A stretch of DNA of 64,000 nucleotides from Halalkalibacter alkalisediminis (GTDB taxonomy: Bacteria; Bacillota; Bacilli; Bacillales; Bacillaceae_D). The notes below the pieces were generated by a model, which searched no databases, was not told where the DNA came from, and saw only the letters and a program-made list of their open reading frames with translations. The DNA is taken from positions 1 through 64,000 of the forward strand of contig NZ_JAQQWT010000011.1 of NCBI RefSeq assembly GCF_028610705.1. The letters are read 5' to 3'. The translations under genes and the position numbers were made by a program. Below are positions 27,714 through 37,060 of the stretch, piece after piece (position 1 is the first letter of the stretch; every line of letters begins with the position of its first letter).

Positions 27714-27740
27714 GGGAACAACCACATAAGTTGCTCCCTC
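27714..27740 (-). terminator. Probable terminator of the cyd operon
   Basis: GGGAACAAC (27714-27722) and GTTGCTCCC (27730-27738) pair with one mismatch, and the minus strand continues into a short T-rich tract. It lies about 90 bases past the cydC stop. No other feature is seen in 27605-27828. Confidence 0.5.
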
Positions 27741-27828
27741 CCTTCACCTTACTCTTAAATCTTGTCGCTAATTCCTTTTCGGTTTAAAGTGTTTTTATAC
27801 CAACAGCACTCGCAACCCAATAGCATAG

Positions 27829-29547
27829 CTATGATAGGAGAATGCTTTTCTCCACCTGCTTAAGCTTGTAAAAATAACCTTTCATCTTGATCAAATCGTT
27901 AAAAGTTCCACTCTCAACAATCTTCCCTTGATCCATTACGATAATCTGATCCATTCGCTCTAACCCTGCAAGGCGGTGGCTGACCAGAACCACCGTATCG
28001 TTTTTTGCCTGACGATACAAAAGTTCATAAATTTGTTGTTCCGTCCAAGAATCTAAAGAGGAGGTTGGCTCATCTAAAATCCAAAACGAAGCATTTTTTA
28101 CAAGCGCGCGAGCCATGGCGAGTCGCTGCTTTTCACCGCCAGACAAATTTTGTCCTTTTTCCAACACTGTATCTTTTAATGAGAATCCCTTTAACTGAAC
28201 CGCATCTAATACCTGTTGTAACTCGTCATCTGACCAATTATCTGTCTGTAGCAACAAGTTATCTTTAATCGTACCAAAAAAGAAGTGATTTTCTTGAAGT
28301 ACGACATTGGTTTTTTGCCATAGGTTCTCTTGATCAATGTGAGTAACTGGTACTCCACTTAAGCTTATTTCACCTGCAGTAGCAGGGTATAATTTTAACA
28401 GTAACTGCAACAATGTCGATTTCCCTGATCCACTTGGACCGACAATGGCTGTTTTTGAACCTGCTGGTAACACCACATTGACGTCACTTAATATGTTACG
28501 ATCGTCATTAGGAAATGAGAAGGACACTTCATTGAGCTTAACGGTCGGAGGCCCACTTGTGATCTCCTTCGTTTGAACTTGCTCTTGCTCTTCATCTTCA
28601 CTCTCAATTACCGCATTCAACCTTTTCGCTGCTCTTTCACTATCTTCATAGTGAATGGGAAACACCGCCATTGGTGTTGAATGTTCAAACACGGTTAGAC
28701 TAACCATAACGAGCATGGCTAAGAAAACGCCGTCCAAATTCCCATGAGCGACTAAAAAAGCACCCATAGCTAACACAGCCCACGATATTACTAACGCTAT
28801 AGCCACATTCGTTGCTTGATTAACGTTTCCTTGAGTCCCTTCTCGTTGCTGTTCAAAAATATACTGATTTGAAGCATTCACGAGTTGTTGTTCTTTATCC
28901 TCCAATTTTTGGTGAATCTTCAGTTCCCGAAATCCATAAAACCACTCCGTTACTTCAGTAGACAAAGAAGCTCGTTCTTCACGGAGGCGATTGCTTACTT
29001 TCTTCTGTTTCTTAGCAAACCATGCCGGAATAATCAAGCCTGTTAAAGCCAAGCCAACTACTAGTAACACCACAATCTTCATCGAATAGAAAGAAACAAA
29101 TAAAATCGTACTTACAAAAACGGTAATCATAATAATTGGTGGATAAAAAACCCGAAGAAATAAGTGTTGAAGGCTTTCCACATCTCCAACAATGCGTGCT
29201 AATAAATCTCCGCTACGATACTTATGAAAAAGACTCGGCGCATGCTGCTCTACTTTCTCATAGAAATAGACACGTAACTCACTTAGCATCGTAAATGTAG
29301 CCCGGTGGGAATAGTAACGTTCCGCATATCGGCTGATTGCTCGTATAAAGCTTCCTATTTTCACGACGGCAACCATTGTAATGAGAACATAAAGAGGTGG
29401 TTCAAGTGCCGCCCGCGAAATTAAGTAGCCGTTCGCCGCGAATAAACCAACAGCGGCTATTCCAGCTATATACCCAAACACTACTGATAAAATCACATCT
29501 TTTTTTTGACTAATCATCAAACGAACGATGGTCAGAAGCTCACTCAT
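27829..29547 (-). CDS. cydC: Thiol reductant ABC exporter, CydC subunit
   Basis: Fused membrane/ATPase half-transporter of 572 residues. Six membrane segments occupy roughly the first 300 residues; the ATPase has Walker A GPSGSGKST, signature LSGGEKQR and Walker B FWILDEPTSSLD. With CydD it exports glutathione/cysteine-type thiols needed to assemble bd oxidase. ATG 29547 lies in ATGAGTGA, overlapping the cydD stop by 8 bases, with GAGGAGGGG just upstream inside cydD. Confidence 0.93.
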   Translation of the reverse strand: MSELLTIVRLMISQKKDVILSVVFGYIAGIAAVGLFAANGYLISRAALEPPLYVLITMVAVVKIGSFIRAISRYAERYYSHRATFTMLSELRVYFYEKVEQHAPSLFHKYRSGDLLARIVGDVESLQHLFLRVFYPPIIMITVFVSTILFVSFYSMKIVVLLVVGLALTGLIIPAWFAKKQKKVSNRLREERASLSTEVTEWFYGFRELKIHQKLEDKEQQLVNASNQYIFEQQREGTQGNVNQATNVAIALVISWAVLAMGAFLVAHGNLDGVFLAMLVMVSLTVFEHSTPMAVFPIHYEDSERAAKRLNAVIESEDEEQEQVQTKEITSGPPTVKLNEVSFSFPNDDRNILSDVNVVLPAGSKTAIVGPSGSGKSTLLQLLLKLYPATAGEISLSGVPVTHIDQENLWQKTNVVLQENHFFFGTIKDNLLLQTDNWSDDELQQVLDAVQLKGFSLKDTVLEKGQNLSGGEKQRLAMARALVKNASFWILDEPTSSLDSWTEQQIYELLYRQAKNDTVVLVSHRLAGLERMDQIIVMDQGKIVESGTFNDLIKMKGYFYKLKQVEKSILLS

Positions 29548-31261
29548 TTTGCCCCTCCTCATGCAAAGAGAAAAGCTCTCGATATGGTGAATGAGAAGCC
29601 TTTAATTCTTTATGTGTTCCTTGTGCTAATAGGGCTCCGTTTTCCATAAATAAAATGTGATTAGCTTGTTGAATCGTTTGCAGCCGATGGGCAACTGTAA
29701 TCACCATTGAGTTTTGAGCTAATTGTTGGATGGACCTTTGAAGAATCTGCTCAGTGAATATATCAAGACCTGTTGTCGGCTCGTCGAAAAGAATAATCGA
29801 TGGTTTCTTTAAGAAGGCTCGTGCCAACGCAATCCTTTGTTTTTCACCACCAGAAAGCCCTCTTCCCCCTTCACCGATTTGTGTGTCATAGCCATATCTC
29901 AAGGATTGTATTAGATCCTCAATACCTGCTTTCTTTGCTGCACTCTCAACCTCGTCCATTGTCGCATCGACACCAAAAGCTATATTTTCAGCAATCGTAC
30001 CAGAAAATAAAAAAGGATGCTGCGTTATATAACTGATGTGCCTAAACCATTCTTCTTCCTTATAAACAGAACGATCCTCGCTCCCTACAAATACTTTACC
30101 TACTGAAAGTGGCAGAAGACCTGCTATTACATGTAATAAAGTGGTTTTACCTGATCCACTCTTTCCTACAATTGCTACCTGACCATATGAGGGAATATGG
30201 ATGTTGAGATCCTTTAGCATAAATCCTTTTTCACCATATTGAAACTGTACATCTTTCAACGCTATCGATTCAGGTTTTGTAGGAAGAGCACGCTCTCCCC
30301 ATTCAGGTATATGTTCGTTCACCGCAAGCTCCTTTTCGATCTTGGCAGCAGCACCCATACTGCTTCTCCCAGCATGGAATGCACTGCCTAGTTCCTTAAG
30401 CGAAGCGTAGAATTCTGGTATTAATAAAAGAATAAAGAAGGCAGTAAAAAAACTCATTTGATTGAATACCACCAGTCTCAGCCCAAGCTCTAGCGCAACG
30501 AGACCAATACTCAGCATCGAGATAAACTCGAGCATTAAAGAAGAAGTGAAAGCCACTTTTAAAATATTCATCGTCGCATCACGAAAATTCAAGCTGCTTT
30601 GCTTAATGACATCTTTATATTGTTTCGAGCGTCCGTATAACTTCAAGCTAACGAGTCCTTGAAGGGTATCAAGAAAACGGCCCGAGAAAGCAGCCAAACG
30701 ATCGAGCTGTTCTTCTGATTTACGCTGCGTTGATTGACCAATAATGATCATAAAGATAGGGATAAATGGTGCCGTTAAGACAATGATTAACCCAGAATAC
30801 AGATGTTGGCTAAAGACAACGACCAAAATCATAATGGGAACGATCGTTGTCACCATTCTCTGTGGAACATACTTACTAAAAAAGCTGTCTAACTCATCCA
30901 CTGCATCCAAAAGCACACTCACTTTTTGACCAGATTGCCCTTGATAAGACCCTGTTAATGACTGACCGGAAAAAGCATTAATAAGCTTTTTTCGATAGGA
31001 AGTTTTCACATTCACAGCCATTTTCACACCGATCTGACCAGTCCAATAAGAGATGAACGACCTGAGAAGTAAAACCCCCAACAAAACAAGTAAAAGAGGA
31101 AATACTTGATTAAACGTTTGTTTACCAATAAAAAGTCCATCCACAATCGAAACAATCAGATAGGCCTGTATGAGAATCACACTACCTAAAAGAAAAGCCA
31201 AAAGAAGCAAACCATAATACTTTCCTTTTTGGGCTGTAGCGAGTTTTTGAAGTGACTTCAT
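29540..31261 (-). CDS. cydD: Thiol reductant ABC exporter, CydD subunit
   Basis: Half-transporter of 573 residues with an N-terminal six-helix membrane domain and a C-terminal ATPase: Walker A GKSGSGKTT, signature LSGGEKQR and Walker B IILFDEPTTGLD. It pairs with CydC. ATG 31261 is used, with GAGG 7 bases upstream, two bases after the cydS stop (TGATCATG), which indicates coupled translation. Confidence 0.93.
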   Translation of the reverse strand: MKSLQKLATAQKGKYYGLLLLAFLLGSVILIQAYLIVSIVDGLFIGKQTFNQVFPLLLVLLGVLLLRSFISYWTGQIGVKMAVNVKTSYRKKLINAFSGQSLTGSYQGQSGQKVSVLLDAVDELDSFFSKYVPQRMVTTIVPIMILVVVFSQHLYSGLIIVLTAPFIPIFMIIIGQSTQRKSEEQLDRLAAFSGRFLDTLQGLVSLKLYGRSKQYKDVIKQSSLNFRDATMNILKVAFTSSLMLEFISMLSIGLVALELGLRLVVFNQMSFFTAFFILLLIPEFYASLKELGSAFHAGRSSMGAAAKIEKELAVNEHIPEWGERALPTKPESIALKDVQFQYGEKGFMLKDLNIHIPSYGQVAIVGKSGSGKTTLLHVIAGLLPLSVGKVFVGSEDRSVYKEEEWFRHISYITQHPFLFSGTIAENIAFGVDATMDEVESAAKKAGIEDLIQSLRYGYDTQIGEGGRGLSGGEKQRIALARAFLKKPSIILFDEPTTGLDIFTEQILQRSIQQLAQNSMVITVAHRLQTIQQANHILFMENGALLAQGTHKELKASHSPYRELFSLHEEGQNE

Positions 31262-31263
31262 GA

Positions 31264-31365
31264 TCAATCCTCATATTTCGTGCTTTTTACAGCAACGAAA
31301 AAAGAAACGGTCATAGCCATTACAACGATAAGGAGCGGTGCGTAAAACAGTAAAAAATTGTGCAT
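31264..31365 (-). CDS. cydS: CydS-like small subunit of cytochrome bd oxidase
   Basis: A 33-residue reading frame begins MHNFLLFYAPLLIVVMAMTV and ends KSTKYED. It has a single membrane helix, a strong AAAGGAGGAAG ribosome site, and lies 14 bases past cydB with its stop two bases before the cydD start. Length, position and pattern match CydS, the small structural subunit found in Geobacillus bd oxidase. This assignment rests on similarity of design, not a database search. Confidence 0.85.
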   Translation of the reverse strand: MHNFLLFYAPLLIVVMAMTVSFFVAVKSTKYED

Positions 31366-31379
31366 GTTCGCTTCCTCCT

Positions 31380-32396
31380 TTAAGAATTCCTTTTCTGAAT
31401 ATAAGGCTTATTCATAATAAATAATTTAAACACTAAATAAAGAGACGGAATTAATAACATAAACCCAAAGACAAACGCCGTAATTAGCGCGTAAGCCATT
31501 GTTTCATTTGTAAACCCATCATAAATCGTTAAGTTTGGATAGAGTAAGTAAGGATATCGTGATACCCCATACGCATAAAAGGCTATAGCAAACTGTAAAA
31601 CGACGAAAATAAACGACCTACCATAATGTCTCTTTTTCAACAGCCACAAGCTTGCAATAAAACAAACCAATGATAAAGCAAACAGCCACCAAAGTGAAAG
31701 CATGCCCTCATAATGGGTTGGGTTATGCCATTTCATTTCAATAATAATTCCCATTGCTGTCACGATCGTTGGAAAGCTCCAAATCCATGTGTAACGACGA
31801 AACAAGTTTAATGCCTCTATATCTTCAGCAACAGAAGAATAGTAAGCTAAAAAACTAGCAGAAATAAACAACACACTAACGAGACTAAGTGCAACAATCG
31901 ACCAAGCAAACGGACTTGTAAATAAAGACAGGAAGTCTAACTCAATTCCACCAGTCGGTGTTTCACGAATAAAGCCTCCTTGTGAAACAATTAAAGCAGT
32001 TGATAAGGAAGCCGGGATAAGGACACCTGTTACACCATACATGAGCGTATACCCTACATGCCCCTTTGTCCCATAGGTTCCAAAGGCATAATAACTTCCA
32101 CGCAAAGCTAACAAAATGATAGAGATGCTAATTGGTACAAGTAACACTGTACCGAAATAGTAAGCCGTCTTTGGGAAAAAGCCGATCATCCCCACAAAGA
32201 AAAACACAAGAAAAACATTTGTGATCTCCCATACCGGAGACAAATACCTCTGGATTACAGAGTTTACGATATGATGCTTTCTTGTAACGATTGTTGAAGC
32301 ATTAAAAAAGCCAGCTCCAAAATCAATCGACGCTACAATCACGTAGCCAAACAGAAATAACCATAATACTGATATTCCGATCACTTCAAGCGTCAT
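31380..32396 (-). CDS. cydB: Cytochrome bd ubiquinol oxidase subunit II
   Basis: Membrane protein of 338 residues with about eight or nine helices. The N-terminal LFGYVIVASIDFGAG and the internal LRGSYYAFG are typical of CydB. It forms the oxidase core with CydA. Its ATG overlaps the cydA stop (ATGA), so the two are translationally coupled. Confidence 0.95.
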   Translation of the reverse strand: MTLEVIGISVLWLFLFGYVIVASIDFGAGFFNASTIVTRKHHIVNSVIQRYLSPVWEITNVFLVFFFVGMIGFFPKTAYYFGTVLLVPISISIILLALRGSYYAFGTYGTKGHVGYTLMYGVTGVLIPASLSTALIVSQGGFIRETPTGGIELDFLSLFTSPFAWSIVALSLVSVLFISASFLAYYSSVAEDIEALNLFRRYTWIWSFPTIVTAMGIIIEMKWHNPTHYEGMLSLWWLFALSLVCFIASLWLLKKRHYGRSFIFVVLQFAIAFYAYGVSRYPYLLYPNLTIYDGFTNETMAYALITAFVFGFMLLIPSLYLVFKLFIMNKPYIQKRNS

Positions 32397-33733
32397 TTCG
32401 CTACACTCCTTTGTTCAATAGAATCTTTCTCCAGCTCTAGTTCAACAGGATTCTTTTTGAACATACGCGTTAACACGACAGCTGTTCCAATTAATAGAAT
32501 GAGATAAAGTACAGCAAAAGCGACGAACATGATCCCTACGTGAGGAGAGTCTGTTGCTCCTTCAGCCGTTTGCATAAACCCTCTCATAATCCATGGCTGT
32601 CGCCCAACCTCTGTAAACCACCAACCTGCCTCAATCGCAATCATCGCAAGTGGGCCAGAAGTGACAAGGAGAATACGGAAAATTTTTGTTTTGATAAACG
32701 ACCAATTACGCCAAAGCGCAATAAAATACACTAATGAAAGAAAAGTAAGCCAAATTCCAATCGTCACCATGATGTCAAAGAAATAATGAATTTCATATGG
32801 CGGATGGTATTCCTTTGGAATATCATTTAACCCTGTTACGACACCAAATGGGTTACTGTGTACAAGAATACTAAGGGCATAAGGAATCTTAAACGCATAT
32901 TTCACTTCATTCTTTTCGGTTAGCACCCCGTAAAGAACAAGCGGTGCCTCTCCTTCTGTTTCAAAATGCCATTCCGCAGCAGCTAGTTTTTCAGGTTGAT
33001 ATTCTGCTAGATACTTCCCAGACAGATCACCAACAAGTGCTGTTGCAATGGAAAAGATAAGGGCGATCTTCATCGTTAAAGCAAGTGCCTTACGATGATA
33101 CTCATGACGATTCCCCTTCAATAAATGATAAGCCGCAATCGATGCTAAGATAAAAGCGGTAGTCATGTAAGCAGAAGTTAAGACGTGAGCTACCTTCGTC
33201 GGCATCGCTGGATTAAACATTGCTACCAACGGCTGAATATTGGTTAACTGACCACCAATTAGCGTAAATCCTTGCGGTACATTCATAAACGCATTAACTG
33301 ATGTAATAAATAAAGCAGACATTGCTGACCCTAAAACGACCGGGGCTAGCAAATAAAAATGGTGTTTCGGATTTTTGAAACGATTCCATGTATATAAGTA
33401 AATACCAAGAAAAATGGCTTCAAAGAAAAAGGCAAATGTCTCCATAAACAAAGGAAGTGCTACAAGTTGACCTGCAAACTCCATAAATCGTGGCCATAAC
33501 AGAGCTAACTGCAAGGCAATCGCAGTCCCCGTAACAACCCCAACAGCTACACTAATGACGTAGCCACGTGCCCAGCGTTTAGCTAACAACAAATAATGCT
33601 CATCTTGTCTCTTTAAACCTAACCAGTGAGCAATTGTAATCATAATTGGAACCCCAACACCTACAGTAGCGAAAATAACATGTACTGATAGGGTTAACAT
33701 GGTTAAATAGCGACTCAATTCTACAGACTCCAT
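32393..33733 (-). CDS. cydA: Cytochrome bd ubiquinol oxidase subunit I
   Basis: Heme-carrying subunit of 446 residues. His 18 in LTLSVHVIFATVGVG is the expected high-spin heme ligand, and GRQPWIMRGFM is the conserved GRQPW motif. The loop between helices 6 and 7 is short, as in Bacillaceae. It oxidises quinol and reduces oxygen at low oxygen tension. GAGGAGGAAGAAG precedes ATG 33733. First gene of cydA-B-S-D-C. Confidence 0.96.
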   Translation of the reverse strand: MESVELSRYLTMLTLSVHVIFATVGVGVPIMITIAHWLGLKRQDEHYLLLAKRWARGYVISVAVGVVTGTAIALQLALLWPRFMEFAGQLVALPLFMETFAFFFEAIFLGIYLYTWNRFKNPKHHFYLLAPVVLGSAMSALFITSVNAFMNVPQGFTLIGGQLTNIQPLVAMFNPAMPTKVAHVLTSAYMTTAFILASIAAYHLLKGNRHEYHRKALALTMKIALIFSIATALVGDLSGKYLAEYQPEKLAAAEWHFETEGEAPLVLYGVLTEKNEVKYAFKIPYALSILVHSNPFGVVTGLNDIPKEYHPPYEIHYFFDIMVTIGIWLTFLSLVYFIALWRNWSFIKTKIFRILLVTSGPLAMIAIEAGWWFTEVGRQPWIMRGFMQTAEGATDSPHVGIMFVAFAVLYLILLIGTAVVLTRMFKKNPVELELEKDSIEQRSVAK

Positions 33734-33792
33734 CTTCTTCCTCCTCTACATATGTTTCTAATGGAGATATAGTTATTGTATATGCAAAATGT

Positions 33793-33810
33793 ATGTGAAA
33801 TACATCACAA
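33793..33810. promoter_or_regulatory. Rex/Fnr-like operator upstream of cydA
   Basis: ATGTGAAATACATCACAA matches the Rex operator TTGTGAA-N4-TTCACAA except at two positions, and its core TGTGA-N6-TCACA also fits an Fnr/Crp-type site. It lies 60-77 bases before the cydA start. Rex represses cydABCD in B. subtilis when NADH is low relative to NAD, so a redox-controlled operator is likely; the exact protein is not determined by the sequence. Confidence 0.65.
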
Positions 33811-33868
33811 ATTAAACGATTCAGTTACAAAAGAGTGAGGATTTAATGAATTTTTTATGAGTGAAAAC

Positions 33869-33897
33869 AAAAAACTCTAAGTATGGGACTCAGAGTT
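33869..33897 (-). terminator. Terminator of the kinase/glycosyltransferase unit
   Basis: AACTCTAAGT (33873-33882) pairs with ACTCAGAGTT (33888-33897), one mismatch. The minus strand continues as a T6 run, 18 bases past the stop of the HipA-like gene. Confidence 0.75.
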
Positions 33898-33914
33898 GCT
33901 TACTTAGCAGGTAT

Positions 33915-34688
33915 TTAACTATTCTTACGATGAAGAGGACGATATACCTTGCGAAGAAATTTTTCAATGATCAGGTGCAGTGTAAAGTAACGTCTGTAGT
34001 TTAGCGTTTTGATGATTTCTTTTTTATCAACCGTTGTTAAATTCCAATCTTCCGGAATATGGGAGACAACTTCTTCGAGTAACTGCGTTGGCATCACTTG
34101 AATTAATTGAATGGCCTTCTTAAAGTCTTCTTCTTTTTTCACATGTTTTGCGAGCATTTCATGAGTCGCACTCTCAATAAGCGTTTGAGGACGATTCTCG
34201 AGGTCATTTGTTGTCCAAGATAATGATCCAAAGCTATCAGCATTGTCAATAATCCAGCAATAATGACTCCCAGGCGTACTTTCCTGTAGCAGGATATTCT
34301 TCCGTGTTCTATCTATATTATATAACCAATAATCAAAAACGATAATGCTTGCAAGATTAGCGTTGTTCGTGATGTCCGTTACATTTACTTCATGTCCATT
34401 TTTACAATTGTCTATATACTTACTTGCAAACTGTTTAGAAGTAAATTGGGTGTCTGCACTCTTTGGCATTGCCTCAAAAAACTCCATTGGGATTTCTACT
34501 AGATATGAATATGGAATTGGTAGCATTAAGAAACGTGCAATACAATAGGCAATCCACTCATTTATGAGAGCCTTGCTTTCAGATTCTTTGTACAATTTAA
34601 CGACGTAATCATTGCCATCATCGAAAGAAATAAGGTGAGCATTATTCGTTTTACTTTCAAAGAGTTTTTTGTAAGAGATGGGTTTCAT
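33915..34688 (-). CDS. HipA-like kinase-fold protein
   Basis: 257-residue protein with a HipA_2-type kinase fold. The catalytic-loop-like stretch DYWLYNIDRTRKNILL and the metal-binding WIIDNADSF are visible, as is an N-terminal region with YVVKLYKE. The usual HipB antitoxin partner is absent, so this is not an ordinary hipBA toxin pair. ATG 34688 lies directly against the stop of the glycosyltransferase gene, so they are probably co-transcribed. It may phosphorylate a protein or a glycan; the substrate is unknown. Confidence 0.8.
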   Translation of the reverse strand: MKPISYKKLFESKTNNAHLISFDDGNDYVVKLYKESESKALINEWIAYCIARFLMLPIPYSYLVEIPMEFFEAMPKSADTQFTSKQFASKYIDNCKNGHEVNVTDITNNANLASIIVFDYWLYNIDRTRKNILLQESTPGSHYCWIIDNADSFGSLSWTTNDLENRPQTLIESATHEMLAKHVKKEEDFKKAIQLIQVMPTQLLEEVVSHIPEDWNLTTVDKKEIIKTLNYRRYFTLHLIIEKFLRKVYRPLHRKNS

Positions 34689-35783
34689 TTATTCACCCTC
34701 CCCTTTTGTTACGTCTTTTAAAGTTTCAATATATTTATTTGCACATTGGGATAGAGAAAACCATTTCTCAACTCGTTCTCTTGCTGAATTCGAAAGCTTT
34801 TCATATTTGTGTGGTTGATCGACAATTCGGTAGATATGCTCAGCTGCTCCCCTTATATAATTCTCTCGATATAAATAACCAGTTTCACCATTTACGACAA
34901 TCTCTGGAATCGAAGATATATCAGGGGCAATAACAGGAACTCCACAGGCCATGGATTCAATAAATGTATTTCCGAAAGACTCTGCCCGAGTTGTGGCAAT
35001 GGTACAACCACCTGAGTGCTTTATTTTGGCATAAATCGTTGGCATTTGATGGTATGGAATAACAGGAAACCATTTGACCACATCGGTTAATTGTTTCTTC
35101 TTCCACTCCTCTTCGAACAAATCCTTGTCAACACTTCTATCTCCACCAATTACCCAAAACTCAATATCCCTTCTTTCTTTAGACACCATTTCAGCAATCT
35201 TTAGAAATAAACGCCAATTTTTTCGGTGATCTAATCTACCAATATAAGCAACTATCTTTTTACCCTCTGGTACTTTAGGTTCATTGCTTCGATTCACTTC
35301 CTCTAGGTCAAGTGGTCGAAAAAACAAAGTATCCGTAGAGTTGTGGATGACTTCAATTGGTTTTGACTGATCTAATAGTATTGAAAGAACTCTTTTTTGG
35401 TAATCAGAGGGGACAATAAATTTCTCCGGATTAACCTTTTCTTTCCCTTGCAAATTTTGTTTTAATTTTGTAATTTCAGGCGTGCGTGCTTCAATAATAA
35501 TCGGTCCTTTATAATTCGTTTCCTTAAGCCACGTATAGGCTTGACTTGTATCGACAACGATAATCGCATCATATTGATTCTCTTGAATAATTTGATGAAT
35601 CTTATCTTTGTCCTTTGTTAAAAATACTTGAGCAACATCCTCCATCATATGCATACCGCCAAGATCCTTAGTGTAAAGGAAGTCAGTTGTAATCCCTTGT
35701 TTCTTAAAATAAATCGCTCGGTTCCTCCAACCAGCATTTACCCCCCCGACTGTCAGGAGACGCCAAATGACTAAGATTTTCAT
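34689..35783 (-). CDS. GT4-family glycosyltransferase, CotSA-like
   Basis: GT-B fold glycosyltransferase of 364 residues. The nucleotide-sugar binding half has KKIVAYIGRLDHRKNW and the family 4 EX7E motif ESFGNTFIESMACGVPVIAP. It resembles spore-coat associated CotSA-type enzymes. ATG 35783 follows AAAGGA; an earlier start lacks support. It lies between two kinase-fold genes on the same strand, so the three may build or modify a common surface or spore polymer; that is inference. Confidence 0.85.
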   Translation of the reverse strand: MKILVIWRLLTVGGVNAGWRNRAIYFKKQGITTDFLYTKDLGGMHMMEDVAQVFLTKDKDKIHQIIQENQYDAIIVVDTSQAYTWLKETNYKGPIIIEARTPEITKLKQNLQGKEKVNPEKFIVPSDYQKRVLSILLDQSKPIEVIHNSTDTLFFRPLDLEEVNRSNEPKVPEGKKIVAYIGRLDHRKNWRLFLKIAEMVSKERRDIEFWVIGGDRSVDKDLFEEEWKKKQLTDVVKWFPVIPYHQMPTIYAKIKHSGGCTIATTRAESFGNTFIESMACGVPVIAPDISSIPEIVVNGETGYLYRENYIRGAAEHIYRIVDQPHKYEKLSNSARERVEKWFSLSQCANKYIETLKDVTKGEGE

Positions 35784-35818
35784 CAATTTCACATCCTTTG
35801 TGCTCAACCTTTTGACTT

Positions 35819-36649
35819 TTAATCTATCTTCTTTTTACCTTTATTATTTTGTCTGCGTTTTTCTTGCTTTGCTATTTCTCTCTTTCTTTGTTCTTTCACA
35901 ACTTTACGAACAAGATTTTCTAAACTCTTATAATGCATAGTAGAGTCTTTTGTTGTTAACAGTTTATCTGTCTCATACTTAAGCTGTTCTGTATCAACTT
36001 TTTCTTTATTTTCGAGTACATTATATAAATTTTTAGATCTCTCCTCCATTTTCATATAATACTCCCACTCCGCATAAAGCTCTGGAGCAAGTTCCTTCAC
36101 ATGCTCTACAAAGACATTTCTATATTCAACTCCTAAACTTTGCAAAAGCTTGCGTGGATACGGATACGTTCTATTTCTCCAAACTGTTCTACCAACATCA
36201 ATTACTTTTAATGAACCATCATCCTGAAGATAGATTTGTCTTTTATGATGATCGATACGCTCATAGCCAATTTCTTTAAACGTGATCAACATTTTAATAA
36301 GCTCATGAGAAAGTTGTTCAGTTAATGGCTGGGATTACATATATTCACGTAAATCAACACCATACACCATTTCCATTACTAAAAAATTATCTCCTTCACA
36401 ATAGATCTTTGGCAATAGTGATGTATGTTGACCTAGTGACATCGCGTAACGTTCTCGTTCACAGTCGGCCACGTCCCCGTATACTTTCATACAAACTTCA
36501 TCAGAAATTTTAAAAACAGCCCCTTGTCTTCCTTTCCCTATCATTTCTAAATCAGATTCATTAATGACTGAAACATCTTCGTCTTCGTAATTTTCTACTT
36601 GAATTTTTTTAACCTGCTTTTTAATTTTTTTACAGTTAATCTTACTCAT
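35819..36649 (-). pseudogene. YrzF-like protein kinase gene with in-frame TAA stop
   Basis: One continuous frame encodes a eukaryote-like kinase interrupted by TAA at 36335-36337. The 5' part (36649-36335) holds the N-lobe: glycine loop IGKGRQGAVF, VCMKVYG with the ATP lysine, and hinge LVMEMVYGVDL. After the stop the same frame continues SQPLTEQLSHELIK then the C-lobe IDHHKRQIYLQDDGSLKVID with a DVG in place of DFG. The C-terminal tail is Lys/Arg-rich. The two halves are in phase (516 bases apart), so a single nonsense change separates them. It may be a pseudogene, be read through, or restart at ATG 36292, which has only a weak site. Resembles B. subtilis YrzF. Confidence 0.85.
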
Positions 36650-36972
36650 TTCGTCGCCACCTCTTCCTTTATTTTTTCAGACACCAATCAGTTATTTTTT
36701 AGAATCCATATTTACTCTAGTAATAGCTTGATTGTTTCCTTCTTATTATTTATATAGATTTGTAAAATAGTTGGAACGTTATCTGTCTATTTATATTAGG
36801 AATTTGTGTTTGTTTCTATTTGAATGGAACAAAGTCAGGCAGGGAGTGATTTGTAGATTGGGGTATAGTAAATGTCTTATATAAAAGGAATAATAGGTTA
36901 GCAGTTATTATTGAACATTTTGCTCAAGCCTTACTAACGAGAAAATGGTAAAAATAGTAGAAATCAACATAC

Positions 36973-37006
36973 AAAAAAAGCTTGGTGGGTGATTCCAAGC
37001 TTTTTC
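36973..37006 (-). terminator. Terminator after the GNAT gene
   Basis: AAAAAGCTTGG (36976-36986) pairs with CCAAGCTTTTT (36995-37005), with T-runs on both strands. It lies 55 bases past the GNAT stop on the minus strand. The rest of 36650-37060 contains no feature I can name beyond the presumed promoter of the kinase gene. Confidence 0.8.
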
Positions 37007-37060
37007 ATATACACATTATAGAATAGAAACTCATTCTTTTCGGGTTAAGAGATTAGAAAA

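Noticed and set aside
33915-34688. HipA-like gene as a hipBA toxin-antitoxin module
   Set aside because: No small helix-turn-helix antitoxin gene lies beside it; its neighbour is a glycosyltransferase.
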